A DNA stretch of 64,000 bases from Mycobacterium sp. IS-1496 (GTDB lineage: Bacteria > Actinomycetota > Actinomycetes > Mycobacteriales > Mycobacteriaceae), in assembly GCF_001499995.1 (NCBI RefSeq), contig NZ_LQIU01000015.1, forward strand, positions 1 through 64,000. Reading direction: 5' to 3'. Position 1 is the first letter of the stretch, and each line of letters begins with the position of its first letter. This document shows, in pieces, positions 1 to 10,166 of this stretch. The notes under the pieces were generated by a model, which was not told the origin of the DNA, did no database searches, and saw nothing but the letters and a program-made list of their open reading frames with translations. Made by a program: the position numbers and the translations under genes.

Positions 1-188
1 CCACCCTGTGCACCCCCACCGCCCCAGCACCGATAGGACCGACCAACACCACGAAAACCGACCGCGGCCTCATGATGATGCCCAAACGGCGACGCACTCG
101 CGCGCAGAATCGCGCCCGGCGCATCGAAGCTGAACGCCGACTCAACGACGGCTTCGTCGCCGAACGCACCAAACCACCGCCGTTCTGA
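1..188 (+). CDS. 13E12-repeat / DUF222-HNH family protein, C-terminal end only
   Basis: An open frame enters from the left edge and stops at TGA 186-188. The visible tail (about 61 codons, frame starting at base 3) is basic, contains MMMPKRRRTRAQNRARRIEA and ends in AERTKPPPF. Arg-rich tails of this kind with a proline-rich end are typical of the mycobacterial 13E12/DUF222 proteins that carry a C-terminal HNH nuclease motif; the HNH part itself would lie outside the window. These genes are multicopy in mycobacteria and often mark rearrangement points. Family assignment rests on the tail alone. Confidence 0.55.
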   Translation, partial: TLCTPTAPAPIGPTNTTKTDRGLMMMPKRRRTRAQNRARRIEAERRLNDGFVAERTKPPPF

Positions 189-198
189 CGCGGATGGG

Positions 199-1125
199 TC
201 AGCCGAGTTGCGGAAGCACCTCGGCCGCCAGGCGTTCCATCTGTTCGCGGTCTTCCGCGACGGTCCCGCCGACGGGGTTGCACAGCACCATCTGCGCACC
301 GGCGGCGATGACCTCCCGCAGGCCCCGCGCCACCTCGTCGGGCGTGCCCGCCACCGGGACCGCGTCGATGCCCGCCATGTTGCCGTAGATCCGGTGCAAG
401 CCGGTCATCACACGTTCACTGGCCCGCGCCGCGTTGTCGTCGACCATCAGGTACACCCGCTTACCGATCCTGAATCTCGTTGCGTCGCGGCCCTGTTCGC
501 CGAGCTCGCGACGCACCACCTGCACGGCGGCGGCGAAGCTCTCGGTGCTCGACGAACCGGCGCCGAGGAAGCCGTCACCGTGCCGAACCGCCCGCGCGAG
601 CGCCGCAGGGGCGTTGGCGCCGAACCAGATCGGCGGATGCGGACGCTGGACCGGCTTCGGCTGGATCGGCAGGTCGTCGACATCGCGGAACCGCCCGTGG
701 AAGGTCACCCGCGCATCATCCGACCACGCCGCCTTCATCAACTCGAGGCCTTCGGTGAAGTACCCCACGAACGTCTCCCGGGCCACGCCGAACGCCGCGA
801 ACTTCCGCCGCCCACCACCCGGCGCCACCCCGACATCCAGCCGTCCGTGGCTGAGCCGGTCGACTGCGGTGATCGATGCCGCCAGTTGCAGCGGGTCATG
901 CAGCGACGACACCAGCACGCCCACGCCGAGCCGCAGCTGCGTCGTACACGCCGCCGCATACGCCAACAGCTCCAGCGGTGCGATGAGCGGCGTCGGCCCG
1001 ATCGGCTGCTCCAACACCCATCCGCCTTCGAAGCCCAACTCCTCGGCCCGGGCCAGGTAGCTCTTCACACCCTCTGCGTCGAAGCCGTCGGGATCGAGCT
1101 GGGGGATCGAGATCGAGAAGCGCAC
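199..1125 (-). CDS. LLM class flavin-dependent oxidoreductase (luciferase-like)
   Basis: 308 residues from GTG 1125 (VRFSISIPQLDPDG). The luciferase-like monooxygenase fold is recognisable: EELGFEGGWVLEQ early, RLGVGVLV, then DRLSHGRLDVGVAPGGG, the common LLM phosphate/flavin loop region, and PPIWFGANAP in the second half. Such proteins use FMN or F420; the sequence does not settle which, nor the substrate. The open frame extends further upstream to 1368, but that part overlaps sppA on the other strand and has no family similarity, so the GTG at the conserved first beta strand was chosen. It is divergent from sppA with only about 58 bp between starts. Confidence 0.82.
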   Translation of the reverse strand: MRFSISIPQLDPDGFDAEGVKSYLARAEELGFEGGWVLEQPIGPTPLIAPLELLAYAAACTTQLRLGVGVLVSSLHDPLQLAASITAVDRLSHGRLDVGVAPGGGRRKFAAFGVARETFVGYFTEGLELMKAAWSDDARVTFHGRFRDVDDLPIQPKPVQRPHPPIWFGANAPAALARAVRHGDGFLGAGSSSTESFAAAVQVVRRELGEQGRDATRFRIGKRVYLMVDDNAARASERVMTGLHRIYGNMAGIDAVPVAGTPDEVARGLREVIAAGAQMVLCNPVGGTVAEDREQMERLAAEVLPQLG

Positions 1126-1170
1126 TCCATCACGGTACGGCGGCCCGCCGGTGCACTTCCGGCACGCCGG

Positions 1171-1184
1171 TACCCTCGGTCCTA
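1171..1184 (+). promoter_or_regulatory. Candidate leaderless promoter of sppA
   Basis: TACCCT at 1171-1176 fits the mycobacterial -10 consensus TANNNT and is followed after 7 nt by the ATG at 1184. This spacing would place the transcript 5' end on the start codon, as in leaderless mycobacterial mRNAs. No clear Shine-Dalgarno sequence precedes the ATG, in agreement. Confidence 0.45.
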
Positions 1185-2965
1185 TGTTCGCCTTCTTACC
1201 CGGCATCCCCGGCGCCGACGATGTACGTGCCCTGGTTCGGCGGGTCGACACCGCTCGCCACAAGGGCATCCCCAGCGGCTGCGTGCTCGAACTCGACCTC
1301 ATGTCGGTGCCGCCGGAGACCAGCGGGTTCGACCCGTTGGCGATGATCTCGGCGGGCGGACGTCCCATGGTGCTCCGTCAGGTGGTCGCCGCCATCCACC
1401 GCGCCGCCGACGACGACCGCGTGGCCGGCCTGATCGCGCGTGTGCAGATCACCGCCGCGCCCGCCGCCCCCGTCCAGGAACTGCGGCAGGCCATCGCCGC
1501 GTTCAGCGCCAAGAAGCCTTCAGTCGCCTGGGCCGAAACCTACCCCGGCACGCTGTCCTACTACCTCGCCTCGGCGTTCCGTGAGGTGTGGATGCAGCCG
1601 TCCGGCACGGTCGGCCTGGTCGGCTTCGCCACCAGCGCGCTGTTCCTGCGTGACGCCCTCGACAAGGCCGGCATCGAGGCGCAGTTCACCGCCCGTGGCG
1701 AATACAAGTCTGCGGCAAACCTTTTCACCCAGGACAGCTACACCGAGCCGCACCGCGAAGCCGACAGCCGGCTGATCGAGAGCCTCAATCACCAGGTGCT
1801 CACGGCCGTCGCCGAGTCGCGCAACCTCAACGCCGACGACATCGACGCCCTGGCCGACAAAGCCCCACTGCTGCGTGATGCCGCGGTGAGCGGCGGACTG
1901 GTCGACCGCATCGGCTTCCGCGACCAGGCCTACGCGCGCATCGCCGACCTCGCCGGCGTCGAGGGCGTCACACCCCAGAACGTCGACGGTCCCGACGCGC
2001 CGCCGCGGCTGTTCCTGTCCCGCTACGCCCGCGCCACCGCGCCCGGCGGCGGTCCGTCGATCCCCGGCCGTAAAGCCAAACCCACCGTCGCGGTCGTCAC
2101 CCTCCACGGGCCGATCGTCAGCGGCCGCGGCGGCCCCGGCCTGCTGCCGCTGGGCAATTCGAGCGCCGGCGGTGACACCATCGCCGCGGCACTGCGGGAA
2201 GCGGCCGCCGACAAGGACGTCTCGGCGATCGTGCTCCGAGTCGAGAGCCCCGGCGGGTCGGTCACCGGATCGGAGACCATCTGGCGTGAGGTGCTGCGTG
2301 TCCGCGAGGGTGGCACCCCCGTCGTCGCCTCCATGGGGGCGGTCGCCGCATCCGGTGGTTACTACGTCTCGATGGGCGCCGACGCGATCGTCGCCAACCC
2401 GGGCACCATCACCGGATCGATCGGCGTCGTCACGGGCAAGCTCGTCGCCCGCGAACTCAAGGACCGTCTGGGCGTCGGCTCGGATTCGGTGCGCACCAAC
2501 GCCAATGCCGATGCGTGGTCGGCCGATTCGCCGTTCACCGACGAACAGCAGGCCCACGTCGAAGCCGAGGCCGACCTGTTCTACACCGATTTCGTCGAAC
2601 GCGTCGCCGACGGCCGCGGACTGTCCGTGGAGGCCGTCGGCGAGGTGGCGCGAGGCCGGGTGTGGACCGGCGCCGACGCCAAGGAGCGCGGGCTGGTCGA
2701 CGAACTCGGCGGGCTGCGCACCGCTATCGACCGGGCCAAGGTGCTGGCCGGCCTGGAGCCCGGCGCCGACGTGCGCATCGTCAACTACCCGGCCTCGTCG
2801 CTGCTCGACATGCTGCGCCCCAAGCCGTCCTCGCAGCCCGCCGCGGCATCGCTGCCCGACGCCCTCGGGGTGCTGGTCGGCCGGTCCGTGGTCAACCTCA
2901 TCGACCAGGCCGAGCGGTCGATGAGCGGCGTCAACGCAATGTGGCTGGGGGAGTACAGGTTCTGA
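1184..2965 (+). CDS. sppA: Signal peptide peptidase SppA, 67K type (protease IV)
   Basis: 593 residues; membrane-associated serine protease that degrades cleaved signal peptides. The long, two-domain (67K) form is present: the N-terminal half carries the general-base lysine in ARGEYKSAANLF and the C-terminal half carries the nucleophilic serine in GAVAASGGYYVSMGADAI, preceded by the ESPGGSVTGSE oxyanion region. ATG 1184 was preferred over an upstream in-frame start because it begins the family-typical N terminus (MFAFLPGIPG) and sits right after a -10 box. Synteny with M. tuberculosis Rv0724 next to LCM-type methyltransferases and secY supports the call. It converges on the methyltransferase at 2985 with 19 bp between stops. 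Confidence 0.93.
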   Translation: MFAFLPGIPGADDVRALVRRVDTARHKGIPSGCVLELDLMSVPPETSGFDPLAMISAGGRPMVLRQVVAAIHRAADDDRVAGLIARVQITAAPAAPVQELRQAIAAFSAKKPSVAWAETYPGTLSYYLASAFREVWMQPSGTVGLVGFATSALFLRDALDKAGIEAQFTARGEYKSAANLFTQDSYTEPHREADSRLIESLNHQVLTAVAESRNLNADDIDALADKAPLLRDAAVSGGLVDRIGFRDQAYARIADLAGVEGVTPQNVDGPDAPPRLFLSRYARATAPGGGPSIPGRKAKPTVAVVTLHGPIVSGRGGPGLLPLGNSSAGGDTIAAALREAAADKDVSAIVLRVESPGGSVTGSETIWREVLRVREGGTPVVASMGAVAASGGYYVSMGADAIVANPGTITGSIGVVTGKLVARELKDRLGVGSDSVRTNANADAWSADSPFTDEQQAHVEAEADLFYTDFVERVADGRGLSVEAVGEVARGRVWTGADAKERGLVDELGGLRTAIDRAKVLAGLEPGADVRIVNYPASSLLDMLRPKPSSQPAAASLPDALGVLVGRSVVNLIDQAERSMSGVNAMWLGEYRF

Positions 2966-2984
2966 CCGCCGGGCCGGCCGCGGA

Positions 2985-3893
2985 TCACCGATACGTGCCG
3001 CTGACGTAGACGATCTCACCGAGCGGGTCGTTGTCGTGGTCGACCATCGTCACCCCGTGCTTGGCGAACAGCTGCGCCCGCGGCAGGCCCGTCACCTGCC
3101 ATCCGAGTGACGTCAGGTACTCCATGACGTGTTTGCGGTCGCCGTGGTAGACCAGCGACGGCATGTCCAGGTCCAACCCGTGCTCACGCATCTGGGCCGT
3201 CGACGCCCTGGCCTTCTCGGCATCGAAGTTCAGGATCCCCGGCACATACTCCGTCGCCACCGTGCTGCCCGCGGCGCTCATCGCGGTGATGTTGTCGAAC
3301 AACAGATCCTGGGCCTCGGGCGGCAGGTAGATGAGCAGACCCTCGGCGCACCACGCCGTCGGCGCCGCACTGTCGAAACCAGCCGCCCGCAACGCGGCCG
3401 GCCAGTCCTCCCGCAGGTCGATCGCGACGGTCCGCCGCTGCGCGGTGGGCTCGGCCCCGATCCCGGCGAGCGTGGACGTCTTGAACTCGATCACCGCCGG
3501 CTGGTCGATCTCGTAGACCACCGTGCCGTCGGGCCACGGCAGGCGGTAGGCCCGCGAGTCCAGCCCGGAGGCCAGGATCACCACCTGACGGATGCCGCCG
3601 CTGGTGGAGGCGAGGAAGTAGTCGTCGAAAAACCGTGTCCGCAAGGCCATCTCGTCGATGCGTGCCTGCATCTGCGCGCCGGACGACGGATCGAGTTCGG
3701 TCATGTCGAACTCGCCGTCGGCGACCTTGGTGAAGAACTCGATCCCGACCGCGCGCACCAGCGGCGCGGCATACGGATCGTCGATCAGGCCGCGCGGATC
3801 ACGGCTCGCGACCGCCCGGCCCGCCGCCACCATCGTGGCCGTCGCGCCGACGCTCGATGCCACATCCCAGCTGTCGCCCTCAGCTCGTGCCAT
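2985..3893 (-). CDS. SAM-dependent methyltransferase, LCM/TIGR00027 family (copy 1)
   Basis: 302 residues. Member of the mycobacterial family of putative SAM-dependent methyltransferases related to leucine carboxyl methyltransferase. Family signatures are all present: [20 protein letters not shown] at the N terminus, [26 protein letters not shown] (SAM site), [23 protein letters not shown] and [20 protein letters not shown]. The substrate of this family is unknown; modification of lipids or polyketides is often suggested. It is the last gene of a four-gene tandem array on the minus strand, only 3 bp after the stop of copy 2. Homologous to Rv0725c/Rv0726c/Rv0731c, which sit at the same locus. 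Confidence 0.9.
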   Translation of the reverse strand: MARAEGDSWDVASSVGATATMVAAGRAVASRDPRGLIDDPYAAPLVRAVGIEFFTKVADGEFDMTELDPSSGAQMQARIDEMALRTRFFDDYFLASTSGGIRQVVILASGLDSRAYRLPWPDGTVVYEIDQPAVIEFKTSTLAGIGAEPTAQRRTVAIDLREDWPAALRAAGFDSAAPTAWCAEGLLIYLPPEAQDLLFDNITAMSAAGSTVATEYVPGILNFDAEKARASTAQMREHGLDLDMPSLVYHGDRKHVMEYLTSLGWQVTGLPRAQLFAKHGVTMVDHDNDPLGEIVYVSGTYR

Positions 3894-3896
3894 GGC

Positions 3897-4796
3897 CTAC
3901 CTCGTTTCGAGTGTCGCCGTGAGGTAACCGGAGTCGGCGGCCACCGCGGCCAGGTCTTCCGGATACTCGAATCCGTTGGCAGCGTACGCTTGAGTCGACG
4001 TGAGCACCTCGATCCGCCAACCGCGCTCGGCGAGATACGTGCCGGCCGGGTTGCCTCCGGTGTAGAACAGGTCGAGCAGGTCGACCTTCGAGCCGACGTG
4101 CTTCGACCACTCGCTGACGCGCTGCAGCCACGCGTCGCTCGACCCGCCGAAGTCCATGTGCTCGGTCGCGATCCGGCTGCCCGGCGCCGACAGCGCGATG
4201 ATCGTGTCGAACAGCCGGTCTTGCGCCTCGGGCGGAAGGTAGATCAACAGCCCCTCCGCGATCCACGCCGTGGGAGCACCCGGGTCGAAGCCGCTGTCCC
4301 GCAGCGCGCTCGCCCAGTCGTCGCGCAGGTCGACCCCGACGGTGCGCAGTTCGGCGGTGGGGGAGGCGCCCAACCCGGAAAGCGTGCGGGTCTTGAACTC
4401 GACCACCTCGGGCTGGTCGATCTCGTAGACGACCGTCCCGGCGGGCCAGTCCAACCGGTAGGCGCGGGTGTCCAGCCCGGACGCCAGGATCACCGCCTGC
4501 CGCACGCCCGCCGCAGTCGAGGCGGTGAAGAAGTCGTCGAAGAACCGCGTCCGCACCGCGATCTGCTCGCAGGCGCGCCGGTTGTCGAGCATCGGATGAC
4601 CCTCGACGTGCATCTCGCCGTCGGCGCGCCGGTTGCAGTGCTCCAGCCCGACGGCCTTCACCAGAGGATCGGCATAGGGGTCGACGATCAGCGGGTCGGG
4701 CTGTTTGGAGGCCAGCGCGCGTGACGCGGCCACGCCGGTCGCCGTCGAGCCGACGCTCGACGCCAGGTCCCAGGTGTCACCTTCGGTACGGGCCAT
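3897..4796 (-). CDS. SAM-dependent methyltransferase, LCM/TIGR00027 family (copy 2)
   Basis: 299 residues with start [14 protein letters not shown]; the frame is open four codons further (4808) but the family N terminus begins at 4796. Shared motifs: [69 protein letters not shown]. Within the array it differs most around residues 65-85 ([16 protein letters not shown]) and in the C-terminal third, the likely substrate region. The start overlaps the end of copy 3 by 20 bp, which indicates co-transcription and translational coupling. Confidence 0.9.
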   Translation of the reverse strand: MARTEGDTWDLASSVGSTATGVAASRALASKQPDPLIVDPYADPLVKAVGLEHCNRRADGEMHVEGHPMLDNRRACEQIAVRTRFFDDFFTASTAAGVRQAVILASGLDTRAYRLDWPAGTVVYEIDQPEVVEFKTRTLSGLGASPTAELRTVGVDLRDDWASALRDSGFDPGAPTAWIAEGLLIYLPPEAQDRLFDTIIALSAPGSRIATEHMDFGGSSDAWLQRVSEWSKHVGSKVDLLDLFYTGGNPAGTYLAERGWRIEVLTSTQAYAANGFEYPEDLAAVAADSGYLTATLETR

Positions 4797-5706
4797 CAGG
4801 GTCCTCACTCTTCGTCGCGGTCACGGCGAGCGACTGGCGTAGCGCCTCCACGTCGTCGCCGGTGGGGAACGGCCGCCCGTAGCGGGCGAACATGTCCGGT
4901 CTGCTGCGCGCCTCGACGTCCCAGCCCTGCTCGGCCAGGTAGTCGACGACCGGGTTGCGCTCACCGTCGTAGAACAGGTCGGCCATGTCGAGGTTGAGGC
5001 CGTGGCGGCGCCACTCCTGGCTCATGCGCGCCGAGGCCGCGCCGATCCGTGCGCTCGGGTCCGGGTGGAACTCGGTGGCCAGCCTGCTGCCCGGCGCGGA
5101 CAGTGCGGTGATGTTGTCGAACAACCGGTCCTGCGCCTCCGGCGGCAGATAGATCAACAGCCCCTCGGCGATCCACGCCGTCGGGACCCGAGGGTCGAAG
5201 CCACGGTCGCGCAGCGCGCGGGGCCAGTCGTCGCGCAGGTCGACGGCCACGGTGCGCAGGGCGGTCGCGGGGGAGGCGCCGAGGCCGGCCAGGGTGCGGG
5301 TCTTGAACTCGATGACCTCGGGCTGGTCGATCTCGTAGACGACCGAGTCCGACGGCCACGGCAGCCGGTACGCGCGGGCGTCCAGGCCCGACGCCAGGAT
5401 GACCGCCTGGCGGACCCCCGCTTGACCGGACGAGAGGAAGAAGTCGTCGAAGAACCGGGTCCGCACCGCCATCACGTCGGTCATCACCGCCAGCATCGCG
5501 GCGTCGTCCGTTTCGAGGGTGATGTCCCCGTCGAGCAGTTTCACGAAGTACTCCACACCCACCGCGCGCACGAGCGCTTCGGCGTACGGGTCGTCGATCA
5601 GCGCGTCCGGTTGCCGGCTCGCCACGGCCCGCGCCGCGGCCACCATCGTCGCGGTGGCGCCCACGCTGGACGCCAGATCCCAGGTGTCCTCGTCGCTGCG
5701 CGCCAT
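4777..5706 (-). CDS. SAM-dependent methyltransferase, LCM/TIGR00027 family (copy 3)
   Basis: 309 residues beginning [20 protein letters not shown]. It contains [57 protein letters not shown] and [20 protein letters not shown]. The N-terminal SAM-binding half is very close to copies 1, 2 and 4, while the C-terminal third is more variable, as expected for paralogues that share chemistry but not substrate. Ends 20 bp inside copy 2; starts 10 bp after the stop of copy 4. Confidence 0.9.
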   Translation of the reverse strand: MARSDEDTWDLASSVGATATMVAAARAVASRQPDALIDDPYAEALVRAVGVEYFVKLLDGDITLETDDAAMLAVMTDVMAVRTRFFDDFFLSSGQAGVRQAVILASGLDARAYRLPWPSDSVVYEIDQPEVIEFKTRTLAGLGASPATALRTVAVDLRDDWPRALRDRGFDPRVPTAWIAEGLLIYLPPEAQDRLFDNITALSAPGSRLATEFHPDPSARIGAASARMSQEWRRHGLNLDMADLFYDGERNPVVDYLAEQGWDVEARSRPDMFARYGRPFPTGDDVEALRQSLAVTATKSEDPDGPYRR

Positions 5707-5716
5707 GGCGGCGTCC

Positions 5717-6643
5717 CTACCTGACCGCGGTCACGTAGCGGACGTCGGCGAAGTTGGCGCTGGAGTCCTCGGCCGACTGCAGCCCGCACTTCTCCAGTAG
5801 GGCAGTCGCGGTGATGCTGTCGGTTCGCCAGCCGCGCTCGGCGAGGTAGGCCGCCACCTCGGCGCGCTCGCCGGTGTAGATCAACTCGGAGAAGTCGAGG
5901 TCGAACCCGTACCTACGCCACTGGTCGCGCACCGCAGCCATCCGCTCGCGGATCTGCTCCTCGTCGACGTCCGGCGAGCTCACCACACCCTCGGCGGCCA
6001 GCCGGCTTCCCGGCGGGCTGACTTCGGTGATCTGGTCGAGCAGCCGGTCCTGCGCCTCGGGCGGCAGATATCCGAACAACCCCTCCGCGATCCAGGCCGT
6101 CGGCGTGGTGCGGTCGAATCCGGCGGCGTCCAGCGCGCCGACCCAATCGTCGCGAAGGTCCACCGGAACCGTGCGGCGGTCGGCGGTCGGCCGCGCCCCC
6201 AGCCGGGCGAGCGTGTCCGTCTTGAACGAGATCACACCCGGCTGGTCGACCTCGAACACCACGGTGCCCGCGGGCCACGGCAGTCGGTAGGCGCGCGAGT
6301 CCAGCCCGGCGGCCAGGATGACCGCCTGGCGCACCCCGGCATCGGCGGCGTCGGAGAAGAAATCGTCGAAGAACCGGGTGCGCGCGGCCATCCCGTCGGC
6401 GAACCGATCCATGTTGCCGGCGCCGCCGGCGCCGTCCGGGTCGAGATCGGTCGGGGTGATGTCCCCGGTCGCGAGTCGGGTGAAGAAGTCGACACCCACC
6501 GCGCGCACCAGGGGTTCGGCGAACGGATCGTCGATCACCGCGTCCGGTTGCCGGGTCGCCACGGCCCGCGCCGCGGCGACCATGGTGGCGGTGGCTCCCA
6601 CGCTGGACGCCAGATCCCACGTGTCGTTGTCGGTACGTGCCAT
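5717..6643 (-). CDS. SAM-dependent methyltransferase, LCM/TIGR00027 family (copy 4)
   Basis: 308 residues, first gene of the array. Motifs: [94 protein letters not shown]. It carries a Gly/Ala-rich insertion around residues 70-80 ([12 protein letters not shown]) that the other three copies lack. The array promoter should lie in the 276-bp gap shared divergently with secY. Confidence 0.9.
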   Translation of the reverse strand: MARTDNDTWDLASSVGATATMVAAARAVATRQPDAVIDDPFAEPLVRAVGVDFFTRLATGDITPTDLDPDGAGGAGNMDRFADGMAARTRFFDDFFSDAADAGVRQAVILAAGLDSRAYRLPWPAGTVVFEVDQPGVISFKTDTLARLGARPTADRRTVPVDLRDDWVGALDAAGFDRTTPTAWIAEGLFGYLPPEAQDRLLDQITEVSPPGSRLAAEGVVSSPDVDEEQIRERMAAVRDQWRRYGFDLDFSELIYTGERAEVAAYLAERGWRTDSITATALLEKCGLQSAEDSSANFADVRYVTAVR

Positions 6644-6919
6644 CGGTTGACCCCTTGTCGAGAGTGCGGCCCGTCAACTAATTAGCCGGGTTAACCAGCT
6701 CGCGCCGACTGTACGCTTCGAATCTGTAGGCAATCTGCGAGTGCGCAGCGATGCGGGCATGCCCGGTGGCAACTGTTACTCTCGTAGACTGTTTGACGCG
6801 TGCCGCTAGCAGGCGAGATGTCCTGTCCGAGACGGTGCGTGTGACTTGACCATGACGCTGGTTTGTCCAGCCCCATTTGGCACGCCGCGCTCAAGAGGTC
6901 GGCTGCGCAGGAGGAAAGA
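6644..6919 (+). promoter_or_regulatory. Divergent intergenic region: methyltransferase array / secY
   Basis: 276 bp with no convincing gene. It holds the leader of secY: TAGACT at 6785-6790 is a plausible -10 for secY, although no good -35 precedes it, and AGGAGG at 6909-6914 is a strong ribosome binding site 5 nt before GTG 6920. Near the methyltransferase side, 6674-6697 is AT-rich (CTAATTAG, then GGTTAACC) within GC-rich DNA and could hold the minus-strand promoter or an operator. Confidence 0.4.
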
Positions 6920-8245
6920 GTGCTTTCGGCTTTCATCTCGTCGCTGCGGACGGCCGACCTGAGGCGCAAGATCCTGTTCACGCTGGGCGTGGTCCTGCTC
7001 TATCGGGTCGGCGCCTCGCTGCCGTCTCCCGGGGTCAACTACCCCAACGTGCAGGAGTGCATCGCCCAGGTCAGCGGCGGTGAGTCGGGCCAGATCTACT
7101 CGCTGATCAACCTGTTCTCCGGCGGTGCGCTGCTCCAGCTGTCGGTGTTCGCGGTGGGCGTCATGCCCTACATCACCGCGAGCATCATCGTGCAGCTGTT
7201 GACCGTGGTGATCCCGCGGTTCGAGCAGCTGCGCAAGGAGGGGCAGGCCGGACAGGCCAAGATGACGCAGTACACGCGTTATCTGGCGGTCGCCTTGGCC
7301 GTCCTGCAGTCCACCAGCATCGTCGCGCTGGCCGCCAACGGCGGTCTCCTGCAGGGTTGCGCCCTCGACATCATCAACGACCAGTCGATCTTCTCGCTGC
7401 TGGTCATCGTGCTGGTGATGACCGCGGGCGCCACGCTGGTCATGTGGATGGGTGAGCTCGTCACCGAGCGCGGTATCGGCAACGGCATGTCGCTGATCAT
7501 CTTCGCCAGCATCGCGGCGGCCATGCCCGGCGAGGGCAAGTCGATCCTCGACAGCCGCGGTGGCATGGTGTTCGCCGCCGTCTGTGCCGGCGCGCTCATC
7601 ATCATCATCGGCGTCGTGTTCGTCGAGCAGGGCCAGCGCCGCATCCCGGTGCAGTACGCCAAGCGCATGGTCGGCCGCCGGATGTACGGCGGCACCTCGA
7701 CCTACCTGCCGCTGAAGGTCAACCAGGCCGGCGTCATCCCCGTCATCTTCGCCTCGTCGCTGATCTACATCCCGCAGCTGATCACGCAGTTGATCCAGAG
7801 CGGCAGCTCCAATCCGGGCACCGGCTGGTGGGATCGTCTGGTCGCGGAGTATCTGACGGACCCGAGCAGCCCCTGGTACATCGGCATCTACTTCGCGCTG
7901 ATCATCTTCTTCACCTACTTCTACGTGTCCATCACGTTCAACCCGGACGAGCGGGCCGACGAGATGAAGAAGTTCGGCGGATTCATCCCCGGCATCCGCC
8001 CGGGTAAGCCGACCGCCGACTACCTCCGCTACGTGCTGAGCCGGATCACGCTGCCCGGCTCGATCTACCTCGGTGTCATCGCGGTGCTGCCGAACCTGTT
8101 CCTCACCGTGGGCAGCGGCGGTCCGGTGCAGAACCTGCCCTTCGGCGGCGTCGGCGTGCTGATCATGATCGGCGTGGGTCTGGACACCGTCAAACAGATC
8201 GAAAGTCAGCTCATGCAGCGCAACTACGAAGGGTTCCTGAAGTGA
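6920..8245 (+). CDS. secY: Protein translocase subunit SecY
   Basis: 441 residues; the ten-helix channel of the Sec translocase in the plasma membrane. The start GTG 6920 gives [19 protein letters not shown], the normal actinobacterial N terminus, and has AGGAGG at ideal distance; a frame opening upstream at 6863 is not supported. Recognisable family regions: [51 protein letters not shown] loop ([18 protein letters not shown]), [28 protein letters not shown] at the C terminus. Overlaps adk by 4 bp (GTGA). Confidence 0.98.
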   Translation: MLSAFISSLRTADLRRKILFTLGVVLLYRVGASLPSPGVNYPNVQECIAQVSGGESGQIYSLINLFSGGALLQLSVFAVGVMPYITASIIVQLLTVVIPRFEQLRKEGQAGQAKMTQYTRYLAVALAVLQSTSIVALAANGGLLQGCALDIINDQSIFSLLVIVLVMTAGATLVMWMGELVTERGIGNGMSLIIFASIAAAMPGEGKSILDSRGGMVFAAVCAGALIIIIGVVFVEQGQRRIPVQYAKRMVGRRMYGGTSTYLPLKVNQAGVIPVIFASSLIYIPQLITQLIQSGSSNPGTGWWDRLVAEYLTDPSSPWYIGIYFALIIFFTYFYVSITFNPDERADEMKKFGGFIPGIRPGKPTADYLRYVLSRITLPGSIYLGVIAVLPNLFLTVGSGGPVQNLPFGGVGVLIMIGVGLDTVKQIESQLMQRNYEGFLK

Positions 8246-8787
8246 GGATCGTTCTACTCGGACCGCCGGGTGCGGGCAAGGGCACGCAGGCCGCGAAGCT
8301 GGCCGAGAAGCTGGGGATCCCGCACATCTCGACCGGCGATCTGTTCCGCGACAACATCACGAACGAGACCGAACTCGGGGTGGAGGCCAAGCGCTACCTC
8401 GACGCCGGCGACCTCGTGCCGAGCACCCTCACCAACGCGCTCGTCGAAGACCGCATCGGTCAGGACGACGCCAAGGACGGCTTCATCCTCGACGGTTACC
8501 CCCGTTCGGTCGAACAGGCCCGGGCGCTGGGCGACATGCTCGACGCCCGCAACCTGTCCCTCGACGCGGTGATCGAATTCCGCGTCTCCGAGGACGAGCT
8601 GCTGTCCCGGCTCAAGGGCCGCGGCCGCGCCGACGACACCGAAGAGATCATCCTCAACCGGATGAAGGTGTACCGCGACGAGACCGCCCCGCTGCTCGAC
8701 CACTACCGCGACGAGCTCAAGACCGTCGACGCCGTCGGGTCCATGGACGAGGTGTTCGCCCGGGCGCTGCAGGCACTGGGCAAGTGA
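8242..8787 (+). CDS. adk: Adenylate kinase
   Basis: 181 residues; converts ATP + AMP to two ADP in the cytoplasm. Walker A loop [10 protein letters not shown] at residues 7-16, AMP-binding HISTGDLFR and [10 protein letters not shown], and the short lid form (no zinc-binding insert) typical of actinobacteria, giving about 180 residues. GTG start overlaps the secY stop as GTGA, so the two genes are translationally coupled in the conserved secY-adk-map order. Confidence 0.98.
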   Translation: MRIVLLGPPGAGKGTQAAKLAEKLGIPHISTGDLFRDNITNETELGVEAKRYLDAGDLVPSTLTNALVEDRIGQDDAKDGFILDGYPRSVEQARALGDMLDARNLSLDAVIEFRVSEDELLSRLKGRGRADDTEEIILNRMKVYRDETAPLLDHYRDELKTVDAVGSMDEVFARALQALGK

Positions 8788-8788
8788 C

Positions 8789-9592
8789 GTGGCCGGCCTG
8801 AGGCTGCGCAAGGACAAGGTCGTCGCGCAACGCACCCCCGGGGAGCTGGACGCGATGGCCGCCGCCGGGGCGCTGGTCGCCGCGGCGCTGAGCGCGGTGC
8901 GGGAAGCGGCCGTCCCGGGTGTGAGCACCAAGGAACTCGACGCGATCGCCGAAGCCGTCATCCGCGACGGAGGCGGTATCCCGTCGTTTCTCGGCTACCA
9001 CGGTTTCCCCGCCAGCATCTGCTCGTCGGTCAACGACCGCGTCGTCCACGGCATCCCCTCGGCCACCGAGATGCTGGCCTCCGGTGACCTCGTCTCGATC
9101 GACTGCGGCGCCATCCTCGACGGTTGGCACGGCGACTCGGCGGTCACCTTCGGCGTCGGCCCGCTCATCCCCGTCGACGAGGCGCTGTCGGCGGCCACCC
9201 GGGAATCGATGGAGGCGGGAATCGCGGCGATGCTGCCCGGCAACCGCCTGACCGACGTCTCCCACGCCATCGAGAAGGGCACCCGCGCCGCCGAGGCGCG
9301 CTATCAGCGGGCCTTCGGCATCGTCGACGGCTACGGCGGACACGGTATCGGCAGGCGAATGCACATGGATCCGTTCCTGCCCAACGAGGGCGCCCCCGGC
9401 CGCGGCCCGCGCCTCGCCCCCGGGTCGGTGCTGGCGATCGAGCCGATGCTCACCCTCGGCACGACCAAGACCACGATCCTCGAGGACGAGTGGACGGTCA
9501 TCACCTCGGACGGTTCGCGTGCGGCGCACTGGGAGCACACCGTGGCCGTCACCGAGGACGGACCCCGGATCCTGACCCTGCCCGCGGCCTGA
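8789..9592 (+). CDS. map: Methionine aminopeptidase, type I
   Basis: 267 residues; removes the initiator methionine from nascent proteins. The pita-bread metallopeptidase ligands are visible: Asp in [17 protein letters not shown] (two Asp), His in [14 protein letters not shown], Glu in AIEPMLTLG and Glu in [10 protein letters not shown]. No N-terminal SH3-binding extension is present, so it corresponds to MapA (Rv0734) rather than MapB. GTG start 1 bp after the adk stop. Confidence 0.96.
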   Translation: MAGLRLRKDKVVAQRTPGELDAMAAAGALVAAALSAVREAAVPGVSTKELDAIAEAVIRDGGGIPSFLGYHGFPASICSSVNDRVVHGIPSATEMLASGDLVSIDCGAILDGWHGDSAVTFGVGPLIPVDEALSAATRESMEAGIAAMLPGNRLTDVSHAIEKGTRAAEARYQRAFGIVDGYGGHGIGRRMHMDPFLPNEGAPGRGPRLAPGSVLAIEPMLTLGTTKTTILEDEWTVITSDGSRAAHWEHTVAVTEDGPRILTLPAA

Positions 9593-9621
9593 TCCGGCGG
9601 CCGCCGGGGCTGGACCGGCGC

Positions 9622-9649
9622 TGAACCAAACCGCCGCCGACGTCGTGTA
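9622..9649 (+). promoter_or_regulatory. SigL-type ECF promoter in front of sigL-rslA
   Basis: TGAACC (9622-9627), 16-nt spacer, CGTGTA (9644-9649). This agrees with the SigL recognition sequence described for M. tuberculosis (TGAACC about 16 nt CGTgt). Transcription would start near 9656, right at the GGAGG ribosome binding site, so sigL would be autoregulated with a very short leader. The -10 element also covers an upstream GTG (9645), which argues for ATG 9666 as the true start. Confidence 0.75.
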
Positions 9650-9665
9650 CTTGACGGAGGTGGCG

Positions 9666-10166
9666 ATGGACGACCCGGAAGCCACGATGATGCGCGTGCT
9701 CTACAACGAGCACGCCGATGCGCTGTGGCGTTACGCGCTCAAACTGACCGGGGACGCCGCCGCCGCCGAGGACGTCGTGCAAGAGACGCTGCTGCGCGCG
9801 TGGCGGCACCGGCCGGACGGCTCGGCGCGGGCCTGGCTGTTCACCGTGGCGCGCAACCTGGTGATCGACGAGCGGCGCAGCGCGCGCTACCGCAGGGAAT
9901 CCGGAACCCCGGACGTCGAATCCGTCGCGCACCCCACCGAACCCGACAAGGTGGACTCCGCGCTGGACCGGATGCTCATCGGCTCGGCGCTCGCCCAGTT
10001 GTCCGACGACCACCGGGCGGTGGTGCGGCGTGCGTACTACCAGGGGTGGACGACGGGGCAGATCGCCGCCGAACTCGAGATACCGGAGGGCACCGTGAAA
10101 TCCCGGCTGCACTACGCGGTCCGGGCGTTGCGCTTGAACCTGCAGGAGATGGGGGTGACGCGATGA
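9666..10166 (+). CDS. sigL: ECF RNA polymerase sigma factor SigL
   Basis: 166 residues. Region 2 is recognisable in LWRYALKLTGDAAAAEDVVQ and ETLLRAWRH, followed by AWLFTVARNLVIDERRS; region 4 is AQLSDDHRAVVRRAYYQGWT and EGTVKSRLHYAVRALR, and the protein ends LQEMGVTR as in Rv0735. ATG 9666 has GGAGG 5 nt upstream; the in-frame GTG 9645 lies in the -10 box. SigL in M. tuberculosis controls itself, secreted-protein modification genes and polyketide loci. Overlaps rslA as ATGA, the usual sigma/anti-sigma coupling. Confidence 0.95.
   Translation: MDDPEATMMRVLYNEHADALWRYALKLTGDAAAAEDVVQETLLRAWRHRPDGSARAWLFTVARNLVIDERRSARYRRESGTPDVESVAHPTEPDKVDSALDRMLIGSALAQLSDDHRAVVRRAYYQGWTTGQIAAELEIPEGTVKSRLHYAVRALRLNLQEMGVTR

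Noticed and set aside
1520..3019. Long open frame of about 500 codons on the minus strand across sppA
   Set aside because: Antisense shadow of a GC-rich gene; composition rich in Arg/Gly/Asp without domain motifs, while the plus strand encodes SppA with its catalytic residues.
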